Assembly: GCF_029054785.1 (NCBI RefSeq)
Contig: NZ_JAIDEN010000046.1
Span: 1-26,121, forward strand
Length of the DNA stretch: 26,121 nt
Direction: 5' to 3'
From: Duncaniella sp.
GTDB taxonomy: Bacteria > Bacteroidota > Bacteroidia > Bacteroidales > Muribaculaceae
In this document: positions 1 through 7,388 of the stretch, in pieces
How the letters are laid out: each line of letters starts with the position of its first letter
Position numbering within the stretch: the stretch's first letter is position 1
The notes under the pieces: model-generated
What the model saw: only the letters and a program-made list of their open reading frames with translations
What the model was told of the DNA's origin: nothing
Databases searched by the model: none
Position numbers and translations under genes: made by a program

Positions 1-77
1 CTCCTTTCTCATTTACAACAATTTATCTAAAAGATACACCACTCAGATTTTTACTCTTGTTATGAAACACCCTCTTA
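1..77. repeat. Right half of dispersed inverted-repeat element (cut by window edge)
   Basis: Bases 1-49 are identical to 21742-21790, and 42-77 are the right terminal inverted repeat, running from CTCAGATT to ACCCTCTTA. Its reverse complement matches the left terminus at 26033-26067 almost base for base, including the shared GTGTTTCATAACAA core. The left half lies outside the window. The copy sits upstream of the DUF4421 gene, so that gene's promoter region directly abuts the repeat. There is no coding potential. It is probably a non-autonomous MITE-like or REP-like element. Confidence 0.85.
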
Positions 78-147
78 GATAAATTGCGGATTGTGCGTAT
101 TGTTGGCAAATTTGATGTGATGGCAAGGATATTGCAGGGAAATTGCT

Positions 148-155
148 TAATTTTG
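148..155 (+). promoter_or_regulatory. Putative -7 box (TAnnTTTG) for the DUF4421 gene
   Basis: TAATTTTG matches the Bacteroidetes primary-sigma -7 consensus and lies 27 bp before the ATG at 183. I see no good -33 TTTG at the usual spacing. The box also argues against the longer TTG-initiated frame from 84, because transcription would start inside it. Confidence 0.5.
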
Positions 156-182
156 CACTTGTTTTTAGGTTTCAATCAGGTT

Positions 183-1355
183 ATGTGGACAAGTGTAAAG
201 CATATATTGCCGGCGGTCATGACGATTGCGGCGGCTTTGGAAATGTCGGCTGTTGAGCTGCCGGCTGATTCCGTGGCCGTTTGCTCCGGACTGGCGGCTG
301 ACAGCATTGCACCGGCATTCCCGATAGATTCCCTTGTCGAGACCGGGAGCAAGACCCGATGGATCGGGCAGCTGATCGATAACCGTTTCCAGATACATGA
401 CTCTACTATATATTATCCTGCTTTTCCGCGTGTGCTCCTTGACATCTACAACTGGGGTGACCGCACGTTCAACTCTTATGACAAACGCTATGTGGTCGGC
501 ACCGGAAAGAACTGGAAACTTCAGGGCAAGGTCTACGGCTGGACCGAAACGCAGACGATGCTTTTCCCGAAAAACTCCCTGCTGTCGATGCATTCCAACC
601 TTTATTCCGACGCGGGTGCCTACATCAGCTTCATGGCTGTCAGCCTGGGCTATATGTGGAACATGGACAAGCTGTTTGACCATGACACCAAGCGCCACAC
701 TTTCAATTTCGACTTCACATGCTCGCGCTTTTCGATTAATTACAGCACGGTTTCATCGGAAGGCGGCATGATACTGACGCATATCGGCGACTATAACGAC
801 GGCAAGGATATTAATTATAATTTTGATGACATCAGCATCAAGACTGCCAACATCGACGCCTATTATTTCTTCAACCACAGCCGCTATTCCCACGCGGCGG
901 CTTACAGTTTCTCGAAATATCAGCTGCGCACGGCCGGGACGGCTATCGTCGGGCTGAATCTTGCGGAGACTGACTCGAAGATGGATTTTTCGGGGCTTCC
1001 GGAGGACATGCGCGATGCCTTGCCTCTGGGGCAGCTGTCATATAAATTCCATCACCGGGATTTTGCGATCCTGGGCGGCTATGCCCGCAACTGGGTCCTC
1101 AAGCCGCGCCGATGGCTTCTGAACCTGACTCTGATGGGCGCGCTGGGCTATAAATATACCTATGAAGATGCCACGGATGGCCGGCGGAATCTTGTTGCCA
1201 ACAACTACAAGGCTTGGCTGAGCTGTGTCTACAACCACCGCAAGCTCTTTGCCTCGGCCCAGCTCAGATCTACCGGATCGCTCTACTACAACTCAAATTT
1301 CACCCACTTCAGCACTTTTTCTTCCCTCACTCTGACAGTCGGCATGCGCTTTTGA
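183..1355 (+). CDS. DUF4421 family outer-membrane beta-barrel protein
   Basis: A 390-residue protein beginning with a signal peptide (hydrophobic stretch LPAVMTIAAALEM, then polar VELPADS). The frame is open from a TTG at 84, but the ATG at 183 gives a proper signal peptide and follows a TAnnTTTG box. The body has alternating aromatic/polar strands and ends in a phenylalanine after Met-Arg, as barrel proteins do. The segment with SFSKYQ followed by AGTAIVGL is typical of DUF4421, a Bacteroidetes family of about 320-400 residues with no assigned function. It is predicted to sit in the outer membrane. The last 63 bp overlap the 3' end of the convergent ABC permease gene. Family assignment is by recall of these motifs; the function is unknown. 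Confidence 0.75.
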   Translation: MWTSVKHILPAVMTIAAALEMSAVELPADSVAVCSGLAADSIAPAFPIDSLVETGSKTRWIGQLIDNRFQIHDSTIYYPAFPRVLLDIYNWGDRTFNSYDKRYVVGTGKNWKLQGKVYGWTETQTMLFPKNSLLSMHSNLYSDAGAYISFMAVSLGYMWNMDKLFDHDTKRHTFNFDFTCSRFSINYSTVSSEGGMILTHIGDYNDGKDINYNFDDISIKTANIDAYYFFNHSRYSHAAAYSFSKYQLRTAGTAIVGLNLAETDSKMDFSGLPEDMRDALPLGQLSYKFHHRDFAILGGYARNWVLKPRRWLLNLTLMGALGYKYTYEDATDGRRNLVANNYKAWLSCVYNHRKLFASAQLRSTGSLYYNSNFTHFSTFSSLTLTVGMRF

Positions 1356-2501
1356 TGTGAAATGGCGCATGATGAGGGCTGTCACGAAGTAGAGCCCGGT
1401 CAAGGCCCACAGACTCAGATAGTAGTGGCTGGCATCGGCCAGAGTGGCCCCGTTGCTGTTGATGCGGATGAAACCCTCCATGCCCCAGGTTGCGGGGATC
1501 AGGTCGGAGACCATTTTCCAGAACGGACTGAAGGCATAGCGCGGCCAGGTCAGGCCTGAGAGGAAGAGAAAGACAACGGAGGTGAACACGATGACCAGCA
1601 GCGACGATTCGCGTTCGCGGACAAAGACCTGGAGCGTCTGGCCCAGAAATGTTGTGGCCAAAAGCATCACGAAGATAAGCGGCATGAAGTCGCGGAAATG
1701 GCCGATGTGGGGGAGCGAGAACATCCAGGGGACCAGCTCAAGAATGTAGTAGCTCAGAGGCAGGTAGACCATCAGGTAGCAGAGCGATTTTCCGAGCACT
1801 GTGGCAAGCGTCCCTGCCTGATAGTCCAGAGGATCGTAGCCGCGGTTCTTGCGTCGGCGGTCGGCAGCCGTTCCGGCGATCATGGTGATGCCCAGCAGCA
1901 GACTCTGCTGGAGGATCAGGACCACGATGCCCGGCATGACGAACGAGGCGAATCCCTGCGAGACATCGCCGAGGAAGTTGGCCTGGGTGTTGACCGGCAG
2001 TCCCCCGACAGTGCTTGTCAGAAGTCCGCCGTCGGCAAGACGCCGGGCCGTGATCTGAGAGACTTCGTGCATCTGGAGGTCGGTCAGGGAGAAGAGATAC
2101 TGGCGGTAGCGCAGCAGCAGCGACATGTCGGAGTAGAACGAGCAGACTGCCTGCTCGCCGCGGCCTATCTTGCGGTCATAGTCGGCGGGGATCTCCAGTA
2201 CGCCGTAGGCTTTCTTCTCCATCCACGCTCTCTTGGCCTCCTGCTTGTCGGCGGCATATCCGATGATGTTGAAACCCTGTGTGGCGCCGAGATTGCGCAC
2301 GAGTTCGCGGCTTTCAGCCGTGCGGCAGTTGTCGATCACCACCGTGTCGATCTTCTTCACAACCTCAGGATTGTAGATGAGGGTGTAGACGATGGGATAG
2401 GCCAGGGGAAGCGCGAAGAAGAACAGGAGGACACCGACGTCGGTGAAGACCAGGCGCGTCTCACGGCGCCATACGCGGAATAAGCTTTTAAACCAATTCA
2501 T
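1293..2501 (-). CDS. ABC-2 type transporter permease (second of pair)
   Basis: A 402-residue inner-membrane protein with the ABC2_membrane_3 layout: a short cytoplasmic N-terminus with basic residues (RVWRRETR), one transmembrane helix (about 24-45), a large periplasmic domain to about residue 185, then five hydrophobic helices to about 385 and a polar tail. It resembles the YhhJ/YbhR exporter permeases that work with HlyD adaptors. It is the last gene of the tolC-hlyD-permease-permease operon, 57 nt after its paralogue. No ATP-binding subunit is encoded alongside. The C-terminal tail overlaps the convergent DUF4421 gene by 63 bp. The substrate cannot be read from the sequence; drugs, lipids or small hydrophobic compounds are usual for the family. 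Confidence 0.85.
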   Translation of the reverse strand: MNWFKSLFRVWRRETRLVFTDVGVLLFFFALPLAYPIVYTLIYNPEVVKKIDTVVIDNCRTAESRELVRNLGATQGFNIIGYAADKQEAKRAWMEKKAYGVLEIPADYDRKIGRGEQAVCSFYSDMSLLLRYRQYLFSLTDLQMHEVSQITARRLADGGLLTSTVGGLPVNTQANFLGDVSQGFASFVMPGIVVLILQQSLLLGITMIAGTAADRRRKNRGYDPLDYQAGTLATVLGKSLCYLMVYLPLSYYILELVPWMFSLPHIGHFRDFMPLIFVMLLATTFLGQTLQVFVRERESSLLVIVFTSVVFLFLSGLTWPRYAFSPFWKMVSDLIPATWGMEGFIRINSNGATLADASHYYLSLWALTGLYFVTALIMRHFTSKAHADCQSEGRKSAEVGEI

Positions 2502-2558
2502 AATCTCTCGTGGGTGTGGGGATATATTGTGTGGGTGTCAGTCGCAGGTTGGATGTGA

Positions 2559-3716
2559 TCAGGGAATGTAGACCGGATGTTCGCATTGCTTGCGCAGGCG
2601 TCTGAGACCGATGAGCGGCAGCAGGGTGAACGCCAGCAGCGCCGCATAGTAGAAGCGCGAGTAGTAGAGCGGGATTCCGTTCAGGGCCTGGTCTATGTAG
2701 ATCAGGAAGTAGTAACGGATGGGGACGATGTAGGAGAAGATCGCAACTCCGCCATACATTTTCTCTACCGGAAACGAGAATCCGGCTATCGAGAAGCAGA
2801 GGATGCCGGTCAGCGAGACAATCGAGAGGGCTATGCGGAAGTTGGGCAGCATTTCGGTCACGAACACCGCGAAACCCTGTGTGGCGGTCACAAGAAGCAG
2901 CATCGCAAACACCATGTGGGCCGGATGGTTGTTGAGCGGGAAGCCCAGGAAGCCGAACATGATTCCCTGGATGGCCAGTCCGACAGCCGTGAAGATGAAG
3001 GTCTGCGGGAGCAGTTTGCCAAGCAGCGCGATCCCCATGTGGCCGCGGGCTTCGGCGAGCCACTCGGTCGAACTCCCCGTCTTGTGTTCCTGACAGATGC
3101 TGAACACCGTCACCAAGAGGATGATGAGTGCCAGGAGGCAGGGGATGAACGACTGGGAGAGATAGATCGAGTAGTTGGTCCAGGGATTGTTGAGCGGATG
3201 GGTGCGCACCACCATCGGCTGCACCAGCGATCCGACCGTGGCCTCGTCGGCTCCGGCGCTGACAAGGGTTGTCTTGACGATGCCTCCGGCGGTGGTGACG
3301 GCTATGGTCTTGAAGCCCTTGAAACTCAGTGAGCCGGGCACGAAGATGGTCATGTTGGAGAAGAATGACAGGCTCGGCTGCTCTCCGGCTGTCGCTTTTT
3401 TCTGAAAGTCGGCGGGGATCAGGAAGAAGCCGTAGATTTCTCCGCTCTTGACTCCGGTGATGGCTTCGTGATAGCTTTCGAAGTCCGAATTTATGTCGAT
3501 GAGTTCTGAGGCGTTGAGCGAACGCCCGATCTGCCTCGATAGCGAGGAGTGGTCGAGATCGACCATCCCCACCGGCACCTTCAGCGGCAAGCCCTCGTGC
3601 ATGAGGTTGAGGAAGAAGAAAGTGCAAGCCAGGGGCACCACTAACATCATGACCACATAGATCTTTCGTGAGGTCATGAGCCGGAGTTCGCGTCTGATTA
3701 TGTCGGTGAGCAACAT
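2559..3716 (-). CDS. ABC-2 type transporter permease (first of pair)
   Basis: A 385-residue paralogue of the downstream permease with the same plan: basic N-terminus (IIRRELRLMTSRK), transmembrane helix at about 19-38 (VVMMLVVPLACTFFFL), periplasmic domain to about 190, then five transmembrane helices ending near residue 370. The start ATG at 3716 fits the family N-terminus. The two permeases probably form a heterodimer energised by an ATPase encoded elsewhere. The 87-nt gap from hlyD holds an 11-bp inverted repeat (3771-3794) and a small hairpin with GGACC/GGTCC arms (3741-3755), which could adjust expression of permeases relative to adaptor. YhhJ/YbhS-like by architecture; substrate unknown. 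Confidence 0.85.
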   Translation of the reverse strand: MLLTDIIRRELRLMTSRKIYVVMMLVVPLACTFFFLNLMHEGLPLKVPVGMVDLDHSSLSRQIGRSLNASELIDINSDFESYHEAITGVKSGEIYGFFLIPADFQKKATAGEQPSLSFFSNMTIFVPGSLSFKGFKTIAVTTAGGIVKTTLVSAGADEATVGSLVQPMVVRTHPLNNPWTNYSIYLSQSFIPCLLALIILLVTVFSICQEHKTGSSTEWLAEARGHMGIALLGKLLPQTFIFTAVGLAIQGIMFGFLGFPLNNHPAHMVFAMLLLVTATQGFAVFVTEMLPNFRIALSIVSLTGILCFSIAGFSFPVEKMYGGVAIFSYIVPIRYYFLIYIDQALNGIPLYYSRFYYAALLAFTLLPLIGLRRLRKQCEHPVYIP

Positions 3717-3740
3717 CTTGTGGGGATTTGGTTTGTGGTT

Positions 3741-3755
3741 GGACCGGAGCGGTCC
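3741..3755. other. Small hairpin in the hlyD-permease gap
   Basis: GGACC and GGTCC are separated by 5 nt, 25-39 nt upstream of the permease ATG on the minus strand. It is short and GC-rich with no T-run on either side. It may simply be chance. Confidence 0.3.
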
Positions 3756-3770
3756 GGGAGGTTATTTTTT

Positions 3771-3794
3771 AGAGGTTGTTTTTAAACAACCTCT
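3771..3794. repeat. Short palindromic tip of the dispersed repeat family
   Basis: A perfect 11-bp inverted repeat, AGAGGTTGTTT and AAACAACCTCT, with a 2-nt spacer. It lies 9 nt beyond the hlyD stop codon, inside the operon. The same sequence recurs with few changes at 6447-6470, 8583-8605 and in the termini of the complete element at 21684-21819. No T-run follows on the minus strand, so it is not a standard intrinsic terminator there. Confidence 0.85.
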
Positions 3795-3803
3795 TACAGT
3801 TCC

Positions 3804-4826
3804 TTACTTCTTGAAATAGACCACGCTCATGCCGGGGCGGAGTTCGGGAAGTGTGTCAAGCGGATGGGCCTTGACTTCGAATGTCTTGCTGTCCCACTGG
3901 CCGGTGGCTTTGGTTGCCTGCCATGTGGCATAGCTGCCGAGATCGCGGACATAGTAGATCTTGGCTTTGACTTTCTTCTGTCCGAGGGCGGGGATCATGA
4001 TCTCGATCTCGCCTCCGAGGGGCATGTCGTTGAGCAGTTCCTCGCGGACGTTGAAAGTGACCCATTTGTCGCTGATTTTCAGAAGGCTCATGATAGGCGC
4101 TCCCAGCGATACGAGTTCGCTCTCCTCTGGATAGACCTGGTCGATTTGGCCGTCGCAGGGGGCGATCAGATACTGGTCCTCCAAAAGGCTCTCAACTTCG
4201 GCAACTCCTCCTTTGGCTACGTCGACAAGGGCGGCTGCGCTCTCCTTGTCCTCTTTCTGAGCGCCGGTGACAGCGAGGTCAACCTGGCTTTGAGCCGCGC
4301 GGTGGGCGGCGACGGCGGCGTCATAGGCGGCTTTGGCTTCATCGCGCTTCTGCTCGGAGACCACTCCCTCTTTGTAGAGGTTCTCCATACGGGTGTAGGT
4401 CTTCTGGGTGATCGAGACGGCGGCTTCGGCCTGCGCTGCCATGTCGCGGGCGGCCTGGATGATCTGCGAGCGGGTACCGGCGTCTACCTTGCGGTTCTGG
4501 GTGCGGGCCACAGTCTCCATTCCCTCGGCCTGCATGAGCTTGGCGTCGGCCAGTGAGGAGTGGATGTGGACCAGCGTGTCACCGGCGTGTACGATGTCGC
4601 CCTCATGGACATAGAGTTTGACAACGCGTCCCGGCAGTTTGCCTGAGATGCGGACAGACGATGCGTCTGCCTGGCCCTCGACTATCTCTGAGGGCTTGTT
4701 GAGGAAGCAGAATCCTATGATGGCAAGGACGATACAGATGACTGTCATGACGGCAAGGGCCACCATGAGGATGCGGTTCTCGCTGCGTTCTGCTTTAGCG
4801 GCGGAGTTGTTCTGCGTGTCTGACAT
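3804..4826 (-). CDS. HlyD-family membrane fusion (periplasmic adaptor) protein
   Basis: A 340-residue protein that bridges inner-membrane permeases to the outer-membrane TolC channel. It has an N-terminal cytoplasmic stub, one transmembrane helix (about 19-42), a first lipoyl half (about 55-90, with GRVVKLYVHEGDIVHAGD), a long Ala/Glu/Lys/Gln-rich coiled-coil hairpin (about 92-215), the second lipoyl half around YLIAPCDGQI, and a C-terminal beta-barrel ending in a PGMSV segment. Length and order match EmrA/YbhG-like HlyD proteins. It lies between tolC (74 nt upstream) and the permease pair, which fixes its role as the adaptor of this exporter. The start ATG at 4826 gives the expected short cytoplasmic N-terminus. 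Confidence 0.93.
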   Translation of the reverse strand: MSDTQNNSAAKAERSENRILMVALAVMTVICIVLAIIGFCFLNKPSEIVEGQADASSVRISGKLPGRVVKLYVHEGDIVHAGDTLVHIHSSLADAKLMQAEGMETVARTQNRKVDAGTRSQIIQAARDMAAQAEAAVSITQKTYTRMENLYKEGVVSEQKRDEAKAAYDAAVAAHRAAQSQVDLAVTGAQKEDKESAAALVDVAKGGVAEVESLLEDQYLIAPCDGQIDQVYPEESELVSLGAPIMSLLKISDKWVTFNVREELLNDMPLGGEIEIMIPALGQKKVKAKIYYVRDLGSYATWQATKATGQWDSKTFEVKAHPLDTLPELRPGMSVVYFKK

Positions 4827-4900
4827 GACTGTGGATGATTTTGTTATGATGTTGATTTTTTGAATTCACTGTATATAAATAGGTGTGCCGTGGAGTTCCT

Positions 4901-6379
4901 TTACTCTCCTGCGGCGGTGTCGAGCCTGCCGAGCACTTTGTTGAGATAGACGTCGCAGAGGTAGACCTCGATGCGGGCGTCGATGTTCTCTGAATGGGCC
5001 TTGAGCCAGGCGGTCTGGGCTTCCATGACGTTGTCCACTGTCATGACTCCGTCGCGGAAACCGAGTTCGGCACAGCGGAGATTTTCGTCGGCTTTGCTCA
5101 GGTTGGTCTCTGTCATGGCGAAGGTCTTCAGTGCCTCGTCGGCCTTGAATGAGGCCTGGTTGACCTGAAGATCAACTAACTCGCGGGCATTGTCAAGTTG
5201 GAGGCGGGCGGCTGTGGTCTGGGCCTTGGCGGCACGGATCTTGTTGTAGTTGCCTCCCCAGTGCCAGATGGGCACGGTGAGCATGGCGCCGACCGAGAAC
5301 ATGCCGTTGAATTTCTTCTCAAAACCGTTAAACATGTTGGGGTTGGAGAAGGTATAGGAGCCTACAAGCGCGAGATTGGGCATCATCGAGGCCCGCGCAA
5401 CGGCTTCTTTCTCCTTGTAGATCTTCACGCCCAATTCCAGCGCGCGCAGATCCTCGCGCGAGGCGTAGACCTGCTGCATGTCATAGCTGCGGGCCACAGG
5501 GGCGGTCGTCATGATCGTCTCGGCGTCTTCATCAGCCAGGGTGAAGACGGTGTGGACCGGAAGGCCGCACACCTGGGCGAGGGCCATGCGCGAGAGCACC
5601 AGGCCGTTGTCAACCTTGGTCAGATCGACCTGCGCGGAGTTTAGCTTGACATCGACCGTGAGCTGGTCGCGTCTGGTGGCCACTCCCTGTTCCACCATCA
5701 GCCCGACATTGTGGCTGAGTGTGTCGAGCAGATTGACATAGCTGACCGCGAGTTTCTGTTTGGCTTTGAGAGAGACAACCTGCCAGTAGGCCGCGTCGAC
5801 GGCATAGATGATGTCCTGTGCGGTGTTGTCGTGCATGGCTTCGGCAAGCTGTTCGGCATAGCCGGTGATCTTGTTCATCGCCACGATCTTTCCCCCCATG
5901 AATATAGGCTGGGTGAGGGTGACGGCGCCGAAAAAGACATTGTGCAGGTCGTAGCTCAGTGCTTCTTTGGGCAGATAGGCCATCTGTGCCGGAATCGGTT
6001 TTCCGTCAACTATGACCGGTTTTCCGTCGACCGGATTCTTGACCAGATCGAACTCATAGCCCTTGGTTTCGGGATTGAATGTCTTGATCGGCAGCAACTG
6101 GTCGGAACCGAACACAGAGACACCCTTCTGATTGTACATATAGCCTCCGGCAAAGTCGATTGCCGGAAGATAGGCTGCGAATGCCTGGTCTTTCTCATAG
6201 CCGGCCACCTTGATCTGCTGGGCCGACCGGCGGAGATCCTTGTTGTTTTTCAATGCTAACTGCCGACACTGTTCGAGGCTCATGACGCTGCCTTCCGAGG
6301 GCAGTTCCGAGGGGCTGATCGCGGCCGCAACGAGGGCCAGGGGTGTAAGCAGGGCGATGATAAGTCTGCGTTTTGCCAT
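4901..6379 (-). CDS. TolC family outer-membrane efflux protein
   Basis: A 492-residue protein with a signal peptide (MAKRRLIIALLTPLALVAAA) followed by the usual opening of an OEP repeat (SLEQCRQLALKNNKDLRRS). Two outer-membrane-efflux repeats are visible, each with long helical coiled-coil stretches; the second includes RDGVMTVDNVMEAQTAWLKA, characteristic of TolC proteins. As a trimer it would form the channel through outer membrane and periplasm. It is the first gene of the four-gene export operon. The upstream 256-bp region contains a -7 box (6522-6529) and a palindromic repeat (6447-6470) that would lie in the 5' leader. Confidence 0.93.
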   Translation of the reverse strand: MAKRRLIIALLTPLALVAAAISPSELPSEGSVMSLEQCRQLALKNNKDLRRSAQQIKVAGYEKDQAFAAYLPAIDFAGGYMYNQKGVSVFGSDQLLPIKTFNPETKGYEFDLVKNPVDGKPVIVDGKPIPAQMAYLPKEALSYDLHNVFFGAVTLTQPIFMGGKIVAMNKITGYAEQLAEAMHDNTAQDIIYAVDAAYWQVVSLKAKQKLAVSYVNLLDTLSHNVGLMVEQGVATRRDQLTVDVKLNSAQVDLTKVDNGLVLSRMALAQVCGLPVHTVFTLADEDAETIMTTAPVARSYDMQQVYASREDLRALELGVKIYKEKEAVARASMMPNLALVGSYTFSNPNMFNGFEKKFNGMFSVGAMLTVPIWHWGGNYNKIRAAKAQTTAARLQLDNARELVDLQVNQASFKADEALKTFAMTETNLSKADENLRCAELGFRDGVMTVDNVMEAQTAWLKAHSENIDARIEVYLCDVYLNKVLGRLDTAAGE

Positions 6380-6446
6380 GATTGGGATAGTTTGTTGAAA
6401 ACGTGAGATCTTAGAGTTTGTTCACTTTTGGCTTATGTTAAGATTT

Positions 6447-6470
6447 AGAGACTGTTTTTAAACAACCTCT
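6447..6470. repeat. Short palindromic tip of the dispersed repeat family (tolC leader)
   Basis: Differs at two positions (AC for GT near the left end) from the tip at 3771-3794 and shares its GTTTTTAAACAACCTCT right part. If the box at 6522-6529 is the tolC promoter, this hairpin is transcribed in the 5' leader about 70-90 nt before the start codon. Confidence 0.8.
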
Positions 6471-6521
6471 AAAAGTAAACATACTCTTTGGCCCGCCGAT
6501 AGTGCTTTCGAAACGGGTCTG

Positions 6522-6529
6522 CAAATATA
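6522..6529 (-). promoter_or_regulatory. Putative -7 box for the tolC export operon
   Basis: On the minus strand this reads TATATTTG, an exact TAnnTTTG match, in the AT-rich part of the rnhA-tolC gap. It predicts a leader of about 135 nt before the tolC ATG at 6379. I see no convincing -33 element. Confidence 0.45.
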
Positions 6530-6635
6530 ACCTCTTTTTTAGGTTAAAAGTTTAATTTGGCTTTAAGATAATTATCCCAAACAGATGAAATTTTAGCCTG
6601 TTTTGCGGATCGCCCTTTCAGAGGGGCCATGACTG

Positions 6636-7283
6636 CTATTTCCGCCCGAAATCTGCGGGGATTTCGCCCCAGACGGGGGTGTCCCACGTGAGGATCGGGT
6701 TGGTGATCTCGTGGGTCTGGAGCCAGAGTGTGGCGCGGCGCATCATTTCAAACAGTTGCGCGTTGGCCGCAGTGGGTTTGAGGCTCGTTTTCGGCTGACG
6801 GTTGCGCACCCATGAGCGGGCGGTGCGTGAGTCGGTGTAGATCGGCACGTTCGGACGTCCCTGCTGCGTCAGCAGCGCCAGTCCGTGGACAAGCGCCAGA
6901 TATTCGCCGATGTTGTTTGTGCCGCCTTCAAACGGCCCTGCATGGAAAATCCGTTCGCCGGTTCTCACCCAGACTCCCTGATATTCAACCGGCCCTGGAT
7001 TGCGTGAGCAGGCGGCGTCCACTGCAAGGGCGTCGAGCTTGATTTCCGGGAAGGCTTCGTAGTTGACATGCGGCTGGGCCGGACCTTTGGCTATGGCCGA
7101 AAGAAGTTCGAGTTGTTCGGCGGGGTCTCCACGGTAGGCGGCAACAGCTGCTTCCTGTGAGTCGAAACTTTTGAAGCGGGCGTCGGGATAGCCTTTGACC
7201 TGGAGCTGACACTCTTCCCAGGAGTCGAATACTCCTGTGGCGAAACCGTTCCAGACAACATAGAATTTTTTTCGTGGGGCCAT
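6636..7283 (-). CDS. rnhA: Ribonuclease H family protein (viroplasmin domain + RNase HI)
   Basis: A 215-residue enzyme that cleaves the RNA strand of RNA-DNA hybrids. Residues 1-52 form a caulimovirus viroplasmin-like domain (FYVVWNG, then VFDSWEECQLQVKGY and RFKSF), which binds hybrids. The catalytic RNase H fold follows from about 83. The four acidic residues are in place: Asp89 (VDAAC), Glu127 (NIGEYLA), Asp151 (YTDS) and Asp211 in the C-terminal GEIPADFGRK. This two-domain form of about 210 residues is standard in Bacteroidales. It lies 105 nt downstream of the dehydrogenase-like gene and may be co-transcribed. Nothing is odd or missing. Confidence 0.93.
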   Translation of the reverse strand: MAPRKKFYVVWNGFATGVFDSWEECQLQVKGYPDARFKSFDSQEAAVAAYRGDPAEQLELLSAIAKGPAQPHVNYEAFPEIKLDALAVDAACSRNPGPVEYQGVWVRTGERIFHAGPFEGGTNNIGEYLALVHGLALLTQQGRPNVPIYTDSRTARSWVRNRQPKTSLKPTAANAQLFEMMRRATLWLQTHEITNPILTWDTPVWGEIPADFGRK

Positions 7284-7388
7284 AGATGTTCTTTGTATGG
7301 GGGTAGGTGGATGGTGGGTTGTTTCTGTTTCCTTTGGAGAGTGATGTTGTTTTGTGGGGTGAGTGGAAAGAGTTGTGGAGGAGGCGGG

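Noticed and set aside
2488..3627. Long minus-strand frame of 379 codons overlapping the first permease
   Set aside because: Its translation is rich in Arg, His and Pro with no domain, and the other minus-strand frame here encodes a clear membrane permease. It is a GC-bias shadow.
3771..3794. Palindromic tips as ordinary intrinsic terminators
   Set aside because: They are AT-rich at the loop and lack a T-run on the transcribed side, and one lies inside an operon. They are better explained as repeat-family members.
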